Counted from the stretch's first letter, positions 1-11,148 are shown. The stretch: 64,000 nucleotides of DNA from Rhynchopus euleeides (GCA_963210315.1 OY723324.1:744001-808000); one strand, 5' to 3'. Numbers and translations: made by a program. Notes: generated from the letters alone by a model not told the origin.

Positions 1-707
1 AAAAATATGACGACTTTGCTAAACTGGACCCAACTCCCCATACTCTTTTTTTTGCCATTTTTCAGCATTTTCCCCCGATTTTTCGGTTTTTTTTTTGAAA
101 AAATTTATTTTTTGTCCAGAATCGACACCCCCCAAAGGTTTTGTTGCTGGCAGCGCCTTGTCTTTGTTCTGATATGATCTCGGCCTTCCTTCCCGCCCTT
201 CGGACCAGAGCCGGGGAAGTCCTGCACGAGGGGTGGGATTGCCTGCCCTTCAGATAATGTCGTGTGCACCACGCACACACACATGGCAGCATACTGAAGC
301 CCTGCAGAGGCCCCGCCTCGCCCTGACCCTACCCACCCTCCACCCAGACACACCCTCCCCACTTGCCACTTGCGCTGTGCAGCACTGTCCCTGTCCCTCA
401 ACACTATCTAGCACACACACGGCAACCATCGCCCACACGCACCCCTCCTCCCCTCGGCCTGTGCGGCCCACGTGATGTGGCGCAGAAGTTGTACTCCTGG
501 ATCCTGGCGATCTAGGAGTACAACAACAGGGCCTGCCTCCTTCACAACCTTTGCTTCACAGTCACCACCGCCAATCACCACCGCCCCTCACCTGCAAGCA
601 GCCAGTGGTGCTGTGGGGTGGTGCATCCCGCTCCCGCTGCCTCTGCTCCAGGGAGTCGTCCGACCCTCGGCGGCTTGGCAGCTGTGTTGCTTCCGTGCTG
701 TCCTGTG
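1..707. other. Intergenic DNA upstream of the Rab gene
   Basis: I see no gene here. The first 120 bases are T-rich and A-rich; the rest is C-rich on the + strand with many CA runs (about 250-470). The reading frame of the Rab gene stays open back to 618, but no ATG there gives a family-like N-terminus. Confidence 0.6.
488..524. repeat. Long hairpin upstream of the Rab gene
   Basis: GTTGTACTCCT at 488-498 is answered by AGGAGTACAAC at 514-524, and an inner GATC pair also matches. This makes an 11-bp stem with a partly paired loop about 185 bp before the Rab start. It could be a transcript hairpin or a MITE remnant; the role is unknown. Confidence 0.6.
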
Positions 708-1349
708 ATGGGGGAGATGTACGACCATCTCCTCAAAGTGGTCGTGGTGGGGGACAGCGGGGTCGGGAAGAGCTCGCTCCTGAAGTCCTGGGTGGGGGAG
801 CCGTGGAGCGAAGGGCTGAAGAGCACTGTTGGTGTCGACTTCGTGGTGGACACCCTGGAGGTCGACGGCAAGGTTGTGAAGATGCAGATGTGGGATACAG
901 CGGGGCAGGAGAAGTTCCGTTCACTCCGGGGCTCATACTATCGGGGGGCGCACTGTGCGGTGGTGGTATACGACATTACGTGCCGTGCCTCCTTCAACGC
1001 CATAAAGGGCTGGGTGGATGAGGTGTGCAACGCTGCGCCACCAGACACCCCGCTGTTGCTGGTGGGCAACAAGGCGGATCTCCAAGGGGCCCGTGCTGTT
1101 GCAGCAGCTGAAGGCGAGGAGCGTGCCGAGCAGCTGGGGTGCGCCCATTTCTTCGAGGTGTCTGCGCGGACAGAGCGAAATGTGCGGCAGTCGTTTCAGA
1201 GCATCGCAGCTACCTCGCTTGCCCTGCTGCCGATGCGCAACGACAGCAAGGCGGCGAAGCACCTCGACAATGCGCTGTCGCTCTCTGAAACCAACCGCAA
1301 GCAGACCCGAACGAAGCGCATTAAGAAATACTGCAAATCCTGGGTGTAA
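708..1349 (+). CDS. Rab-family small GTPase with atypical C-terminus
   Basis: A 213-residue Rab GTPase, a membrane-traffic switch that cycles between GTP and GDP forms. Visible motifs: P-loop GDSGVGKS at residues 15-22, switch I threonine T40 in STVGVDF, WDTAGQE at 62-68 with catalytic Q67, NKAD at 121-124, and SAR at 152-154. Length is normal for a Rab. ATG 708 was chosen because MGEMYDHLLKVVVVGDSG matches the usual short Rab N-terminus; the in-frame ATG at 717 is the alternative. The gene is intronless as read. Oddity: the protein ends KKYCKSWV, with one cysteine five residues from the end, not the CC, CXC or CaaX tail needed for geranylgeranylation. Either the last exon is missed or this Rab is not lipidated in the usual way. 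The subclass is not assignable by eye. Confidence 0.92.
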   Translation: MGEMYDHLLKVVVVGDSGVGKSSLLKSWVGEPWSEGLKSTVGVDFVVDTLEVDGKVVKMQMWDTAGQEKFRSLRGSYYRGAHCAVVVYDITCRASFNAIKGWVDEVCNAAPPDTPLLLVGNKADLQGARAVAAAEGEERAEQLGCAHFFEVSARTERNVRQSFQSIAATSLALLPMRNDSKAAKHLDNALSLSETNRKQTRTKRIKKYCKSWV

Positions 1350-3328
1350 TCGCTTGGCGTGGCCACCCCTGGGTTCCGGGGGAGGGTTGTCCGCCACACC
1401 GCCACCGCAACGCCGCTGCAAGCTCAAGTCATGGTCAAATCACAATCGAAGCGGCGTAGTACCCCTGGTGTTACTTTTGTGAGACAAATCCCCCGGGTCC
1501 ACCGGGAGGCTGTGTTTATGCAAATACAGCTGTCGTTTTCCAACGAGAGAACTGCATGAGACACTGTCTCCCACACACCTGCTGCCTTCGCCCTGTATTT
1601 TCAAAAGAAAGCCCGGCAAATGCCGTGCGCGCCAGAGTTCGGCTGGTGCATGCGTAGCAGATTGCGGCTTTTCCGGAAAAAAATGCTGCTGAGCTCGAAG
1701 AACGCCCAACCTTTCGTTGCGTCTCGCTCCCCCACTCCCCCCCAGCGATCTCGCGCCTGGTCAGGCAGGTAGGGCAGCTGCCCTACCTATTTAATTTCTG
1801 TCCGAATCCTTGGTAGGGCAGGCCTGACCAGCCTGCCCTACCAAGAATATTATTTCTGATCTGCCCCCGCCCCCCTGGGCCCCACTGGGGCCCAGGTAGC
1901 AAGGCTATTCCGGACTATCGACCCACCGAATTTGGTCGGTGCTTGACATGTCATGGACCATGTCAGCCTGAGAACATATGTTCACTACCGTGGCCTCCGG
2001 CGGCTGGGGGGCTCCGCCCCCCAGACCCCCTGAAGGCGGTCTGCTGGCTCCTGGATGTCATAAACCGCCTGTGGTACGATAGACACGGATGGTCCACCAG
2101 CCGAGCGCCTGTAGTACGAGAAACACAGATGATCCACTAGCCGAGCGCTCACGTTCGCGCGCGAAGCGCGCGAATTTTTTTTACCCCCTTTACCAGGTAG
2201 GGCAGCTGCCCTACCTATTAAAGTTTTGGGCACGAGCCCAGCGAGATCACTGCTCCCCCCGTTCGTTTGAGATTTTCACACGAGTTTAACAGTTTCTTTA
2301 ACATGATGCACGGGCCAATGGGCACTGGGCTGAGTGGGAGGTCGGGGCGGGAGTGGTTGACCCACAGGGCTCGGTTACCGTCGCTCCGGGATTTCCTGGG
2401 CCACAAAGCACGTGTCCAGCCCGATCACCACCCCGCCCGCCCGCCACTCTTTTTCTGTCGCGATCCCAGCAAAATTGCAAGCAAAAACAATGTCTTGAAC
2501 TTCCCTAACAGACACACAGGCACACCCCTTCGGCCAGCCTGACCCCTGCCGCACAGGTCGCCCTGGCAGGGCATGCACTGGCCCGTAGAGGGGGTCTCAC
2601 CGATCTTGACTAACCTAGCCCAGAATTCTTGCCTCATTTCGAAAAAAATCCCCCCCTCCGCCCCCCAATCGTTCTGCACTTTGTGAATCATTGTCCTCCC
2701 AGAGATCAAGCAGCTCGGTGGCAGCGTGCCACGGTCTGTCCTGCCCCCCCGCCCTCTGCGGGGCGGCATTTTTTATTGTCGGCGCAGCCCTGATCTTGTT
2801 TTGTTTTTTTTTGCTTTTTTTTGCACACCCAGGCTGATGATGGCCGGCGATGGTAAAAAGACAGAGACAAAAATTCGACCCCAGCGACATAAACACATCT
2901 TCCGATGTGATTCCTTAGAACTAAATCAGGATTCCCCCCTGCCCCAAGCCCGGCCCCCCACCCCGCTACCCCCGATAGGAGGGGGTCAGAGCTTCCGCGC
3001 TGTGGCCATTGCTCCATTATAATATTTTTTGCAGCAATTTTCGACAATGCTCAAATTGTGGGGGGGTGGGGGTGGAGGGGGTTCCCCCCCCCCCCCAGTT
3101 TCTCTCTCTGCACACATTCATCTGATTTCTCCCCCACCACCGCCACCGCCACCCACAACAAAAAAATAGGACACTAAAGGAAGAAGAAGGACACACATTG
3201 CAAGAGGCTCTCTGGCCCCTCAACCACCCATTCTCCCTCTCAACTCGGCAACTCGACAACTCCACAACCCACACCCCATCCCCCCTCTCCTGTTCTCTCC
3301 TTCCCCCCTGCCCCCTACCCCCTCCATC
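1350..3328. other. Intergenic DNA between the Rab and B-box genes
   Basis: No gene recognised. The interval contains a palindrome-rich repeat (1742-2245), mixed sequence, and G-runs and C-runs at about 3059-3100. From 3120 to 3328 the + strand is strongly C/T-rich, running into the B-box start codon, as before most genes here. Confidence 0.6.
1742..2245. mobile_element. Palindrome-rich repeat with possible CCCAGCGA flanks
   Basis: A 22-bp palindrome, AGGTAGGGCAGC and its complement, lies at 1767-1788 and again at 2195-2216. A 15-bp-arm hairpin at 1809-1845 reuses the same GGTAGGGCAG word. CCCAGCGA occurs at 1742-1749 and 2238-2245 and may be a target-site duplication. Near the right end (2156-2185) is a GCGC hairpin followed by AATTTTTTTT, seen also in the 5131-6831 repeat. 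No coding capacity is evident. The exact ends are uncertain. Confidence 0.45.
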
Positions 3329-4090
3329 ATGCCACCGATGGCTGCCTCTGACCTGCTGTGCATGGTGTGCTACGGCCCTGCCACACGTGCCTGCTGTGCC
3401 TGCAGAGATGCGTGCGTGCATGGCATAACGGGCCACCTCTGCGGGAATGACGACTGCTTCGACGCTGTGCACGTGCTCCAGCCAACAGCGCAGGTCCACC
3501 GCAGGACCCTCACCCCGCTGTCAGAGGAAGATGAGCTGTCGCTGTGCGTGCTGCATGAAAAACCTGCACACCTTGTGTGCAAACACCCCGGGTGTGACAG
3601 GGCAGATCTGCTGTGCGCTGAATGCGTCTCGGGTTCACACAAGGGGCACGAAATTGACGACGTCAAGGCCACATTCGAAGCCACAAAGGACGCGATGCGG
3701 ACTCAGCTCGAGAGTGTCAGAGCCCATCTCGACGAGGTATACAAGCGGGAGAAGGATGCCTCTTCCGAGATGGACGCCATCGCCGCCAGCTTTGACCGCC
3801 AGGAGGAAGAGCTGCGGCAGCGCTTCGCCAGGGCACGCCTCGACTCTGAGGAGGAGGCAGGCCGGGAGGAAGTCGATGCAGACGAGGAGACGGCCTGGCT
3901 CCTGCTGCAGGAGCACGAGCTTCATGACCGGCGCCTGCGGCACAAAGGCATGTCGCTGCAGCGGTCGGAGGGTGTGGAGCGGCTGAGCCTCCTCCAGCAC
4001 TACGAGGTCCAGTTCCAGGCGTGCCGGCAGCTTTTCCTCACTGGGTTGGGCGAGCTGCTTCGGCAGAGAGAGCCAGCGCTCGCAGCCTGA
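3329..4090 (+). CDS. Tandem B-box zinc-finger, coiled-coil protein
   Basis: A 253-residue TRIM-like protein without a visible RING. Residues 11-43 form a first B-box (C11, C14, C22, C25, then later H and C ligands). Residues 73-107 form a clear type-2 B-box (C73, H76, C84, C89, C96, C99, H104, H107). From about residue 112 to 240 the chain is charged and heptad-like (long E/R/Q/L-rich helices), fitting the coiled coil that follows B-boxes. There is no SPRY or other C-terminal domain. Such proteins usually act as protein-protein scaffolds; the partner is unknown. ATG 3329 is the first in frame; ATG 3338 is also possible. A C/T tract runs straight into the start. The gene is single-exon and unlinked in function to its neighbours. 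Confidence 0.86.
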   Translation: MPPMAASDLLCMVCYGPATRACCACRDACVHGITGHLCGNDDCFDAVHVLQPTAQVHRRTLTPLSEEDELSLCVLHEKPAHLVCKHPGCDRADLLCAECVSGSHKGHEIDDVKATFEATKDAMRTQLESVRAHLDEVYKREKDASSEMDAIAASFDRQEEELRQRFARARLDSEEEAGREEVDADEETAWLLLQEHELHDRRLRHKGMSLQRSEGVERLSLLQHYEVQFQACRQLFLTGLGELLRQREPALAA

Positions 4091-4933
4091 AGGCAGACTC
4101 CAACGAGATGTGTTGTGTTGGTCAGCTGCTGCAACACGCTGTCAAGAAGTGAAATCCAATTGAATGTCAGGGTCGTGTGGCTCCGCTGGAAGCGAGGCTC
4201 TTGCTCGTCAGTGAAAGGGGGGTGGTATGCTTTCAGTGCCGTCACGGGGATGCCATTGCCGCTGCCCCACTCAGTGCACCTTGCCACCCCCTGTTCCAGT
4301 GGTACTGCACTGCCGGGATGGGGACGGCCTCTCGAGCCTTGCACAAAACACATTGGCATTCACGGCTGCGTTGAGTTGCCACGATGCCTCCGCCCCGTTG
4401 CTTCTTGCAAAAGCCGGTGATTCATCCTGGCGTCGGGCCCTTAGGGATTGCCGGATGTGTGCGCGATACCCAGGTCAATGGTCACACCGCCATCGCATGT
4501 GCTCTGCCCGACGATACGGCATGGTGCCCCCCTGAGGTTCGGATGGCCTCGCACAGAGCGGATGATGCCGTGGCGAAGATAGGTGATTCCAACCCGCGTT
4601 GCCCCCGCCCACCCACCCACCCCACTCGTTGTCTTCCAGCCCACCACACTATACCCCGCCCTGGCGCCTCAGCGCATCAGATGTGGGTCAGGATTAATGG
4701 AATGTGGTGTTTGTGCAGCAGGACGTTGTGCATCGCGTCACCACCACCACCACCAGCAACAGCAACCTCACAACCCACCTGACCCCCTGCCCCATCTTCA
4801 CACCCTCTCCTCCAGGGGCGAGCGCCAACACTCTCTCTCCCCAGCTCGCAGCTTACACATACCCCACCTCACCCCTCTGCCCCTGCACCTCTCTCTGCCC
4901 CCCCCCCCCTCTCACCGACTTAGTCTTTCGGTG
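4091..4933. other. Intergenic DNA
   Basis: No recognisable gene. The last 300 bases (about 4610-4930) are pyrimidine-rich on the + strand, with CACCACCACC runs around 4738-4755, and run into the next start codon. Confidence 0.55.
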
Positions 4934-7242
4934 ATGAAGTTCAGCGTTGCTTCCTCCCACCAGCTGGGGCGGCTTGACCGCGAGACCTGTGACGCTGTGG
5001 AGGTTGTTGTGAGTGCGCCCAGCTGGCGTGCGTTCACACCTGCAAGCCATGTGAACCGGGTGCGGGATGTTGTCGCGAAGAAGCTCGTTGCCGATCAGCA
5101 GGCAGCTGCAAAGCAGGGCATTAGTTTGGGCTGGTTATCCGGTTATGATAACCAGGATTTGGAGAAACCTGGTTCAGGGGATAAGATAGGTCTGGTTTTC
5201 CGGTTTTCAAAACCAGGGTTTCCCGGTTTCCGGTTTTCTGGAAAAAAAAAAAAGGCCGATCGGATTTTCGCCGGTTTTTGGGGGAACCTTTGTGACAGTC
5301 AACCAGTGGGACCATTAGCCAAAAAATATGGAAAGTGACCCCATCGTGATCCGCACGGAGCTCAAACAGTCAAAAGAAAGCAGAGAAGCGGAGAAAAGGA
5401 GCCCAGCGGGACCCGGTGGGTGGTGATGTCCTCGTCATGCAGGTCTTCTCTGTTTGAAGTTTCGAGATACTCCGGTAGCTTGATCATTCCGACCGCACCG
5501 TACTCCTTCTGGGCGGCTTGCCGAGCGCATGCACTCAATCTCGTTGCGGTGCACACTGCCAAGGACCACCCTGTCATCCACGCAAGCTACGACCTTGTCT
5601 CGAGCACGTTTGCCTTGCTGGGGATGACACATGCAAACTCCGATGTTTTCGGGAGTGCATGTCCGCTTTGGAGAGGATCGACGGATTCGGGTTCTGGCGG
5701 GACCGCGATTTGTGCAGTGTTGGAGACACCCGCTGGTGTTCGCATGAGCGCACGTTGTGCGCATCGTCTGACTGACTGCCTCAAGGGGGTGGTCATGCAA
5801 CAAGCTCGACCATGAAGGTAGTTGCCCTTCGTGAGGCGTACCAGCAGAGCAGCACCCTCAGGGGGGTTTGTCCTGATGCGGGAGGTGATGCGAAGCCGCG
5901 CTCCGTCAGTACGTGGACGCATTGAAAGCTCAGTTCCGTCCCTTCGGGGAGCTGCGTGGAGCAACACGCCACTGCTGTTCGGCAGAGCCTGGTCCAGCCG
6001 TGTTGGGTGTGATTCTGAGAGGGTTTGCGCGGGTCGCGCGCGCCGAAGGCGCGCGCGAAAAAATTCAAAACCAGAAAAACCGGAAAACGGCGCCAGAAAA
6101 AAAGTCTATCTTATACCCTGACCTGGTTATTTTAAAAAATAAAAAAAGTCAAAATTCTGGCTCGGAACCGGGGTTTTTCCTTACCAAGAAACCTGCTGCG
6201 CTCGCCCCACCAAGCCATAGTACGACACGACCCGCATCTGTCATTCGGCGGCAGATGCAGGCCAAGATTGTACAGCCCCCTTCTACGCTGTCCCTCACTG
6301 ACGAAACCCAGTCCACGACGAAGGTGAACCAGCATGCGACCCGGATTCGTGTGTGATCAACCCGTAACGTGCCGCAAGACTGCAACAGCCGGAATGCGGC
6401 CAACATCTGCAGCATTCTGCTGGAGCAGACAGAATCTCTGGGAAAGCTTCTGGAACCGCGTCGTGTCCTTCGCCACTGACTGGTGCAACACCACGGTGGT
6501 GGGAAACCCGGGGCGCAACTCCACGAGAAAATTGCCAAGTGCCTGTACACGCTCTGGGCGTCGTGCCGCAGCCATGCCCTCAATTCAAGCTTCGGGCGCT
6601 CGCGGAGTGCCAGGAAGCCTGTCGGCGTGTAGATGGGTTATCCTCCTGGCACCAGCGCGAATTGTGTGCTGTGTCTGACACCTCTCACAAACCCGGGGGA
6701 AGTAGAGACTATACATAACCTGGGGGTGGGGAGACAGATAATAGCACGCCGCGGTCACAACGGCGCAGGAGGCACTCGGGCGCGAAGCGCCCGAGCGAAA
6801 AAATTTGGTGGGTCATAACCAGGGTAACCAGGTTTCAGGCTCCGTCGGGAAGGTCAAACTAATGCCCTGTGCAAAGGCGTCGATGAAGAAACAGGCGGAT
6901 ATTGCCCAGGGCGTGAACCGCACCGGGGCTGCCCCCTCTGAGCCGGATGTCAGCTCGCCGGGCCTCTACACCCAGGCGATGTCAATTCCCCACACCATCA
7001 GCGTCACATCCATGGAGGATTTGTCCCTCCACATGTCTATGTCGCTCCCCATCGACGGGTCGCAGTTCCATGGTTCTGGCCACCGCACCCTGCCCCCAAT
7101 GGCGCATGTTCCTGTCGTGTCAAGGCCCGCCTCGAAGCGCAGGCTGCAGCCTTTCGTTGGGGGCCCACTCCACAGCCTTGTGTCCAACGCTTCGGTGCAG
7201 TGCAAGAGAGACCTTGTATACCACGCTATCACCACGCTCTGA
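4934..7242 (+). CDS. Probable two-exon gene split by a repeat-filled intron
   Basis: I do not recognise this protein. Exon 1 (4934-5123) encodes 63 residues plus one base, beginning MKFSVASSHQLGRLDRE. Exon 2 (6839-7242) continues in phase and stays open to a TGA, giving 197 residues in all. The proposed junctions are A|GTTTGG at 5124 and TTTCAG|GC at 6838. The donor is not the GTATG used by the well-supported introns in this window. The gap is almost exactly the composite repeat 5131-6831, so the alternative is a gene broken by insertion, not a spliced one. The C-terminal half is rich in M, S and P with no domain. The codon-like character of both pieces is the main support. Confidence 0.42.
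5131..6831. mobile_element. Composite repeat with TGGTTA ends inside the split gene
   Basis: The left end CTGGTTATCCGGTTATGA (from 5131) matches the reverse complement of the right end TCATAACCAGGGTAACCAG (to 6831). Inside it a second inverted pair, TTCAGGGGATAAGATAGG near 5170 and its complement near 6100-6127, marks an inner element. GC hairpins followed by GAAAAAATT lie near 6033-6065 and 6777-6807. GTTT flanks both sides (5124-5127 and 6832-6835), a possible 4-bp duplication if the left end starts at GGGCTGG. No transposase is visible. Confidence 0.55.
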
Positions 7243-8631
7243 GTGGGGTCGGGGAGGCGGCGGTCTCCGGTTTCGTTCGGGCAGCCTTCGGCAACTTTTT
7301 GGCGTTTTCCCCCAAATATGATTGGTGCAATTTATCGATTCGTCAGAAATGAAAAATGCGCTCGGCGGAGGGCGGGGGGGGTGCCGGTTTACTGGACTGA
7401 GTCACGTCAAGGTGGGACCGGCCGGTCGGTGTTTGTTTGTCGGTTGGAGCTTCGGGGAGAAATGTTTGCAGCACATTGCGCGCGTCCTCCGTACAGCAAG
7501 AAGTTGTGTGGGGCCGCTGTTATTGTTTGCCCAAAGAAGCTTGATTGTCACAGCGGAAGAGCCAGTGGGACCGTACCGGCGCGCAGTGTGTTTTGAGAAA
7601 GCCACACAAGACCACTTGCACACAGCAACGCCCTTCACAGGGGCCACATCACACTGCCGCTCGTGCGCAGAAACAAAACCCGGGCCCTTTTATCCGCCAT
7701 TGTGTTCTCTCCTGGTTATGAGCGGTGAAAGCGTAGCGAGTTTGCGAAGTATCGAAGTAAAGAGGGACAACCATACGACTGAAGCTTCAGGATTAGCACC
7801 TTCATGCCACTTCACAGGGCTTCAGTACAGCTTTGTGACAGCAAGGCAGCAAGTGTGTGCCAGTCTTTTCTTGGTGTGTGTCTGGATATTCACCGGACCC
7901 AGTACCGGGCCCATTCTTTTTGGTGTGAGGCGTGTCCAAATCGGGGGATGGGGAGCTTTCTGTTGTTTCAATAGATCTTGCGACCTCACCGCCGTCACAA
8001 CACACCCATAAAGGGATTTCCTCTGATCCAACACAAAACCGTCATGCGTGCGAGGGTAGTTAACTTTTCTGGTGTGCAACTCTTGGCCGAGTTGATCCAG
8101 ATTCGCAATTGCCCTTCAGATGGTTGACCCCTTCTGATTTCTGCCACACCGCGCTGCTTTTTTTTTTGGCAGCATCGCTTCGACTGCACACCGCGTGCTG
8201 CGCTCTCTGTTACAGTGTTCCCCCTCCATATTCTGAAGGTGAACCCTCAACCCCTCCTCTGATTCACATGTGATTGTTTTTCTTCCTCTGCCTGGTGCGC
8301 CTGAAACAGCGTTTGTACACTTCTGATGAACTTCTGATACAAGGAGTCTCAGGCGCACCATCTGTGTGATTAGCGTGCCGTTATTCACGTGACCATATCT
8401 GCCTGCCGTGGAAAGGACTCTTAACACGCTCATTTTCTCCGTTCAAAATTATAGAGACGTCCATTTTTCTCGTGGAAACGAGTCAGAAAAAAAGCCGCAC
8501 GTCAAAAACTGCAGCTTTCGGTATGTTTGCCTTTTCATCCTGCCCTGATTTGTGGTGCATCTGTGTGCTCAACGAAAAGAAGCTTAGCTCCGCTTTGTTC
8601 ACCAGTTGCTTGAGTGTGTGTTTCCATTATA
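7243..8631. other. Intergenic DNA with one dispersed repeat copy
   Basis: No gene supported. Open frames in 7243-8011 have no recognisable domain. It contains the G-family repeat copy at 7714-7840. Confidence 0.5.
7714..7840 (+). repeat. Dispersed repeat family G, copy 1
   Basis: Diverged copy of the sequence best seen at 33457-33650 and 35373-35575. Shared landmarks: GAGCG..GAA.GCGTAGCGA, CGACTGAAGCTT, GGATTAGCACCTTCATGCCA, CAGGGC.TCA. All copies found are on the + strand. Confidence 0.65.
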
Positions 8632-8836
8632 CCTAGGGTCCCCCGAGAGGATGTCAGTCCCCCCTCAGCCTCCGCTGGGGGTGACATTCTCCAACGGACA
8701 TCCTGTACAGGGGGGGGGGGGGGGTGGTGACATTCGCTAAACAGAGTTGCGATGCAAACGAACAGACACACGATTGCCCTGTGTAGAGGCGGGGAAGAAT
8801 GTCACCCCCCAGACTGACATTCTCTCGGGGTATCGC
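8632..8836. mobile_element. MITE A1 (ends CCTAGGGT...CTCTCGGGGTA)
   Basis: A short inverted-repeat element. The left end CCTAGGGTCCCCCGAGAG and the right end CTCTCGGGGTATC are imperfect complements. The interior repeats GAATGTCACCCCCC and GGGGGTGACATTC in both orientations. Copy A2 at 61404-61621 has better preserved ends. Non-coding. Confidence 0.75.
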
Positions 8837-9548
8837 GAAAAAAGCGGGCGGTGGGAATACAGTTTGCCTGTAGCTGTATCACCTACGGTTTGGCGGAAGG
8901 CCGATCTCCAGAGCGGAAACTATTATCTCAAGTGATCCTCTTTTGTCGGGTGGCCCTGCCCCCTCCCCCCGCCGTACTATCTAATCGTCGGGGACCCGAC
9001 GTGTCGAAGCCCGAAATGAGTTCCGACTAGGAGTGCCGGAAATCTCCTCCGAGTGTGCCTTCGCTGAGAAGTGTAGAGAAGGTGGGTGAGAAAATGCGAG
9101 ACGACCTCACAGCACACTGGTTGCAATGTGACACAGTTTGACACACGGTGTGGCACAGAGCGGTTCCTCGCTCGTTTTTAGGCCTCGTCCGACCAACTTG
9201 CCAGAATCTAGTCTGTAAATCGACTCACACTGCCGGCAGCGATCCTCTGACACTAGGCCTCGGAAGCTCCCTGCAACTGAGTGAGGGGGGAGGGGGCAGG
9301 GGAGGGAAACGTTCACTCGTTTTCTCTTTTTCTTGCGTTGCATGATTGCCCGCTTCGTCACTTGATGTTCTTGTTTTCCCCACATCGACACGCCCTTGAG
9401 TCAGAAGACAGCGCGCACCACCCATGAGCCCTGAGCTTCTTTCCAGTTGCAGGACGGGTGACAGTTTGTGTGACGAGGACGATGTGTGTAGGTGCCCACG
9501 GTATTGCAGGTGCTTCGATCTGCCAGTGTGGTGCAAATAACCTGGGCC
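8837..9548. other. Intergenic DNA
   Basis: I see no gene, hairpin or repeat that can be named here. It ends at the TTT target site of element B1. Confidence 0.5.
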
Positions 9549-9869
9549 TTTGGGGGTCTTCGCTAGCCGGTGCAAAAAAGTGCAGGCTGGTGCAGGGCAA
9601 AATGGGCCGAAAATGGGCCAAATCGGAGGCAAAAAAAAGGGCGGGGAGTTGGGTGGCCCCTAGCTGGGAGCACGCATTTGGACCCAAAAAATAATGTCGA
9701 GCGGTCCCTGTGCATTGTTCAGCCCTCACAGGACGAGAAGGCACGGCGGGGCCCGTGTCACGGGTAAACATTGAGATCAACCTGTCATCCTGGGCCAAGC
9801 CAAGATGGGAGCTGGCCGCCTGGGGCAATGCAGGAGCAACGGCTAGTGCTCGTGCTGGCACGAAGCGGA

Positions 9870-10428
9870 GCCAGGCAGTGCTGTCCCGAGAACGGGCCGA
9901 GCCAGACAGTGCTGTCCCAAGGGTGGGCCGAGCCAGACAGTGATGTCCCGAGAATGGGCCGAGCCAGGCAGTGCTGTCCCAAGGGTGGGCCGAGCCTGAC
10001 AGTGCTGTCCCGAGAACGGGCCGAGCCAGACAGTGCTGTCCCGAGAATGGGCCGAGCCAGGCAGTGCTGTCCCAAGGGTGGGCCGAGCCAGACAGTGCTG
10101 TCCCGAGAATGGGCCGAGCCAGGCAGTGCTGTCCCAAGGGTGGGCCGAGCCAGACAGTGCTGTCCCGAGAACGGGCCGAGCCAGACAGTGCTGTCCCGAG
10201 AACGGGCCGAGCCAGACAGTGCTGTCCCGAGAATGGGCCGAGCCAGGCAGTGCTGTCCCAAGGGTGGGCCGAGCCAGACAGTGCTGTCCCGAGAACGGGC
10301 CGAGCCAGACAGTGCTGTCCCGAGGGTGGGCCGAGCTAGGCAGTGCTGTCCCGAGAATGGGCCGAGCCACGCAGTCCTGTCCAGAGGGTGGGCCGAGCCA
10401 GGCAGTGATGTCCCGAGGGTGGGCCGAC
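9870..10428 (+). repeat. 31-bp satellite i in B1, about 18 units
   Basis: Unit begins GGGCCGAGCCAGACAGTGCT and continues GTCCCGAGAA(T/C). Main variants replace AGACAG with AGGCAG and CGAGAA(T/C) with CAAGGGT. The unit length is 31 by direct count. No stop codon occurs in most frames, so long spurious open frames run through it on both strands. Confidence 0.9.
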
Positions 10429-11148
10429 ATCACATCCGGTCTCGGCCCGCTGTCTGGACCGCAGCAACAAGAAATCTGCGCTGCATGCACAGGAGCAGGG
10501 GGACTTGGCCCGTCCGCACTCCGACATTGCACCGCGCTGCCCCAGCGCTCCAGATCACAAGGCCCCCTGTGCCGCAGGAGGTGGAGACGTCGCACACCAG
10601 CAGGATGACGTCGCAGACCAGTTCACCACCCCCAACAGTAGGTCACACTCCGCCTCGCCTGTAGGCCGTCTACTGTATGCAGGAGTCTGCGTGTGTTGAT
10701 AAAGACACACACGCCCGGCACACCTGATTCTATGGGCAGCGCTCGTAACTCTCTCGGCGCCAAGTCGAAGCTGAGCAAGATTTGGTTGGACGGTGCAAAT
10801 ATAGCTAGCCTTGCGGGCTCGCTAAGACACTCTCCGAGCTAGCTACATGAACACAACATTGCACATCGCACGGTTTCGAAGGATGGGTACGCGATGCGGG
10901 TTTAGGTCTTGTGCTAATGTTACACACAGCAAGATCCCTGACGGAGGGGATCGATGGAGGCACTGAGGAGATCATGACTGGGAAGGGGTCCTGCATCGAA
11001 CCCCCTCTGAGTGGAGCAAACACTCGGTACTCCGGGCGCCACGTTCTGCTCGGCTGGACATCACCCCGAGGTCGTGGCCACGGCCCCCGACCACTCACTG
11101 CGGGGAGCTTCCCGTCCAGACAGTGTCTGGACATCACTCCTGGGCTCG
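10429..11148. other. Unique core of B1 between satellites i and ii
   Basis: About 720 bp, repeated almost base for base (inverted) at 22311-23020 in B2. It includes an imperfect hairpin around TAGCTAGC (about 10803-10845). A minus-strand stretch around 10930-11080 reads as protein-like sequence (EYRVFAPLRGGSMQDPFPV) and may be another captured gene piece, but I do not recognise it. Confidence 0.55.
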
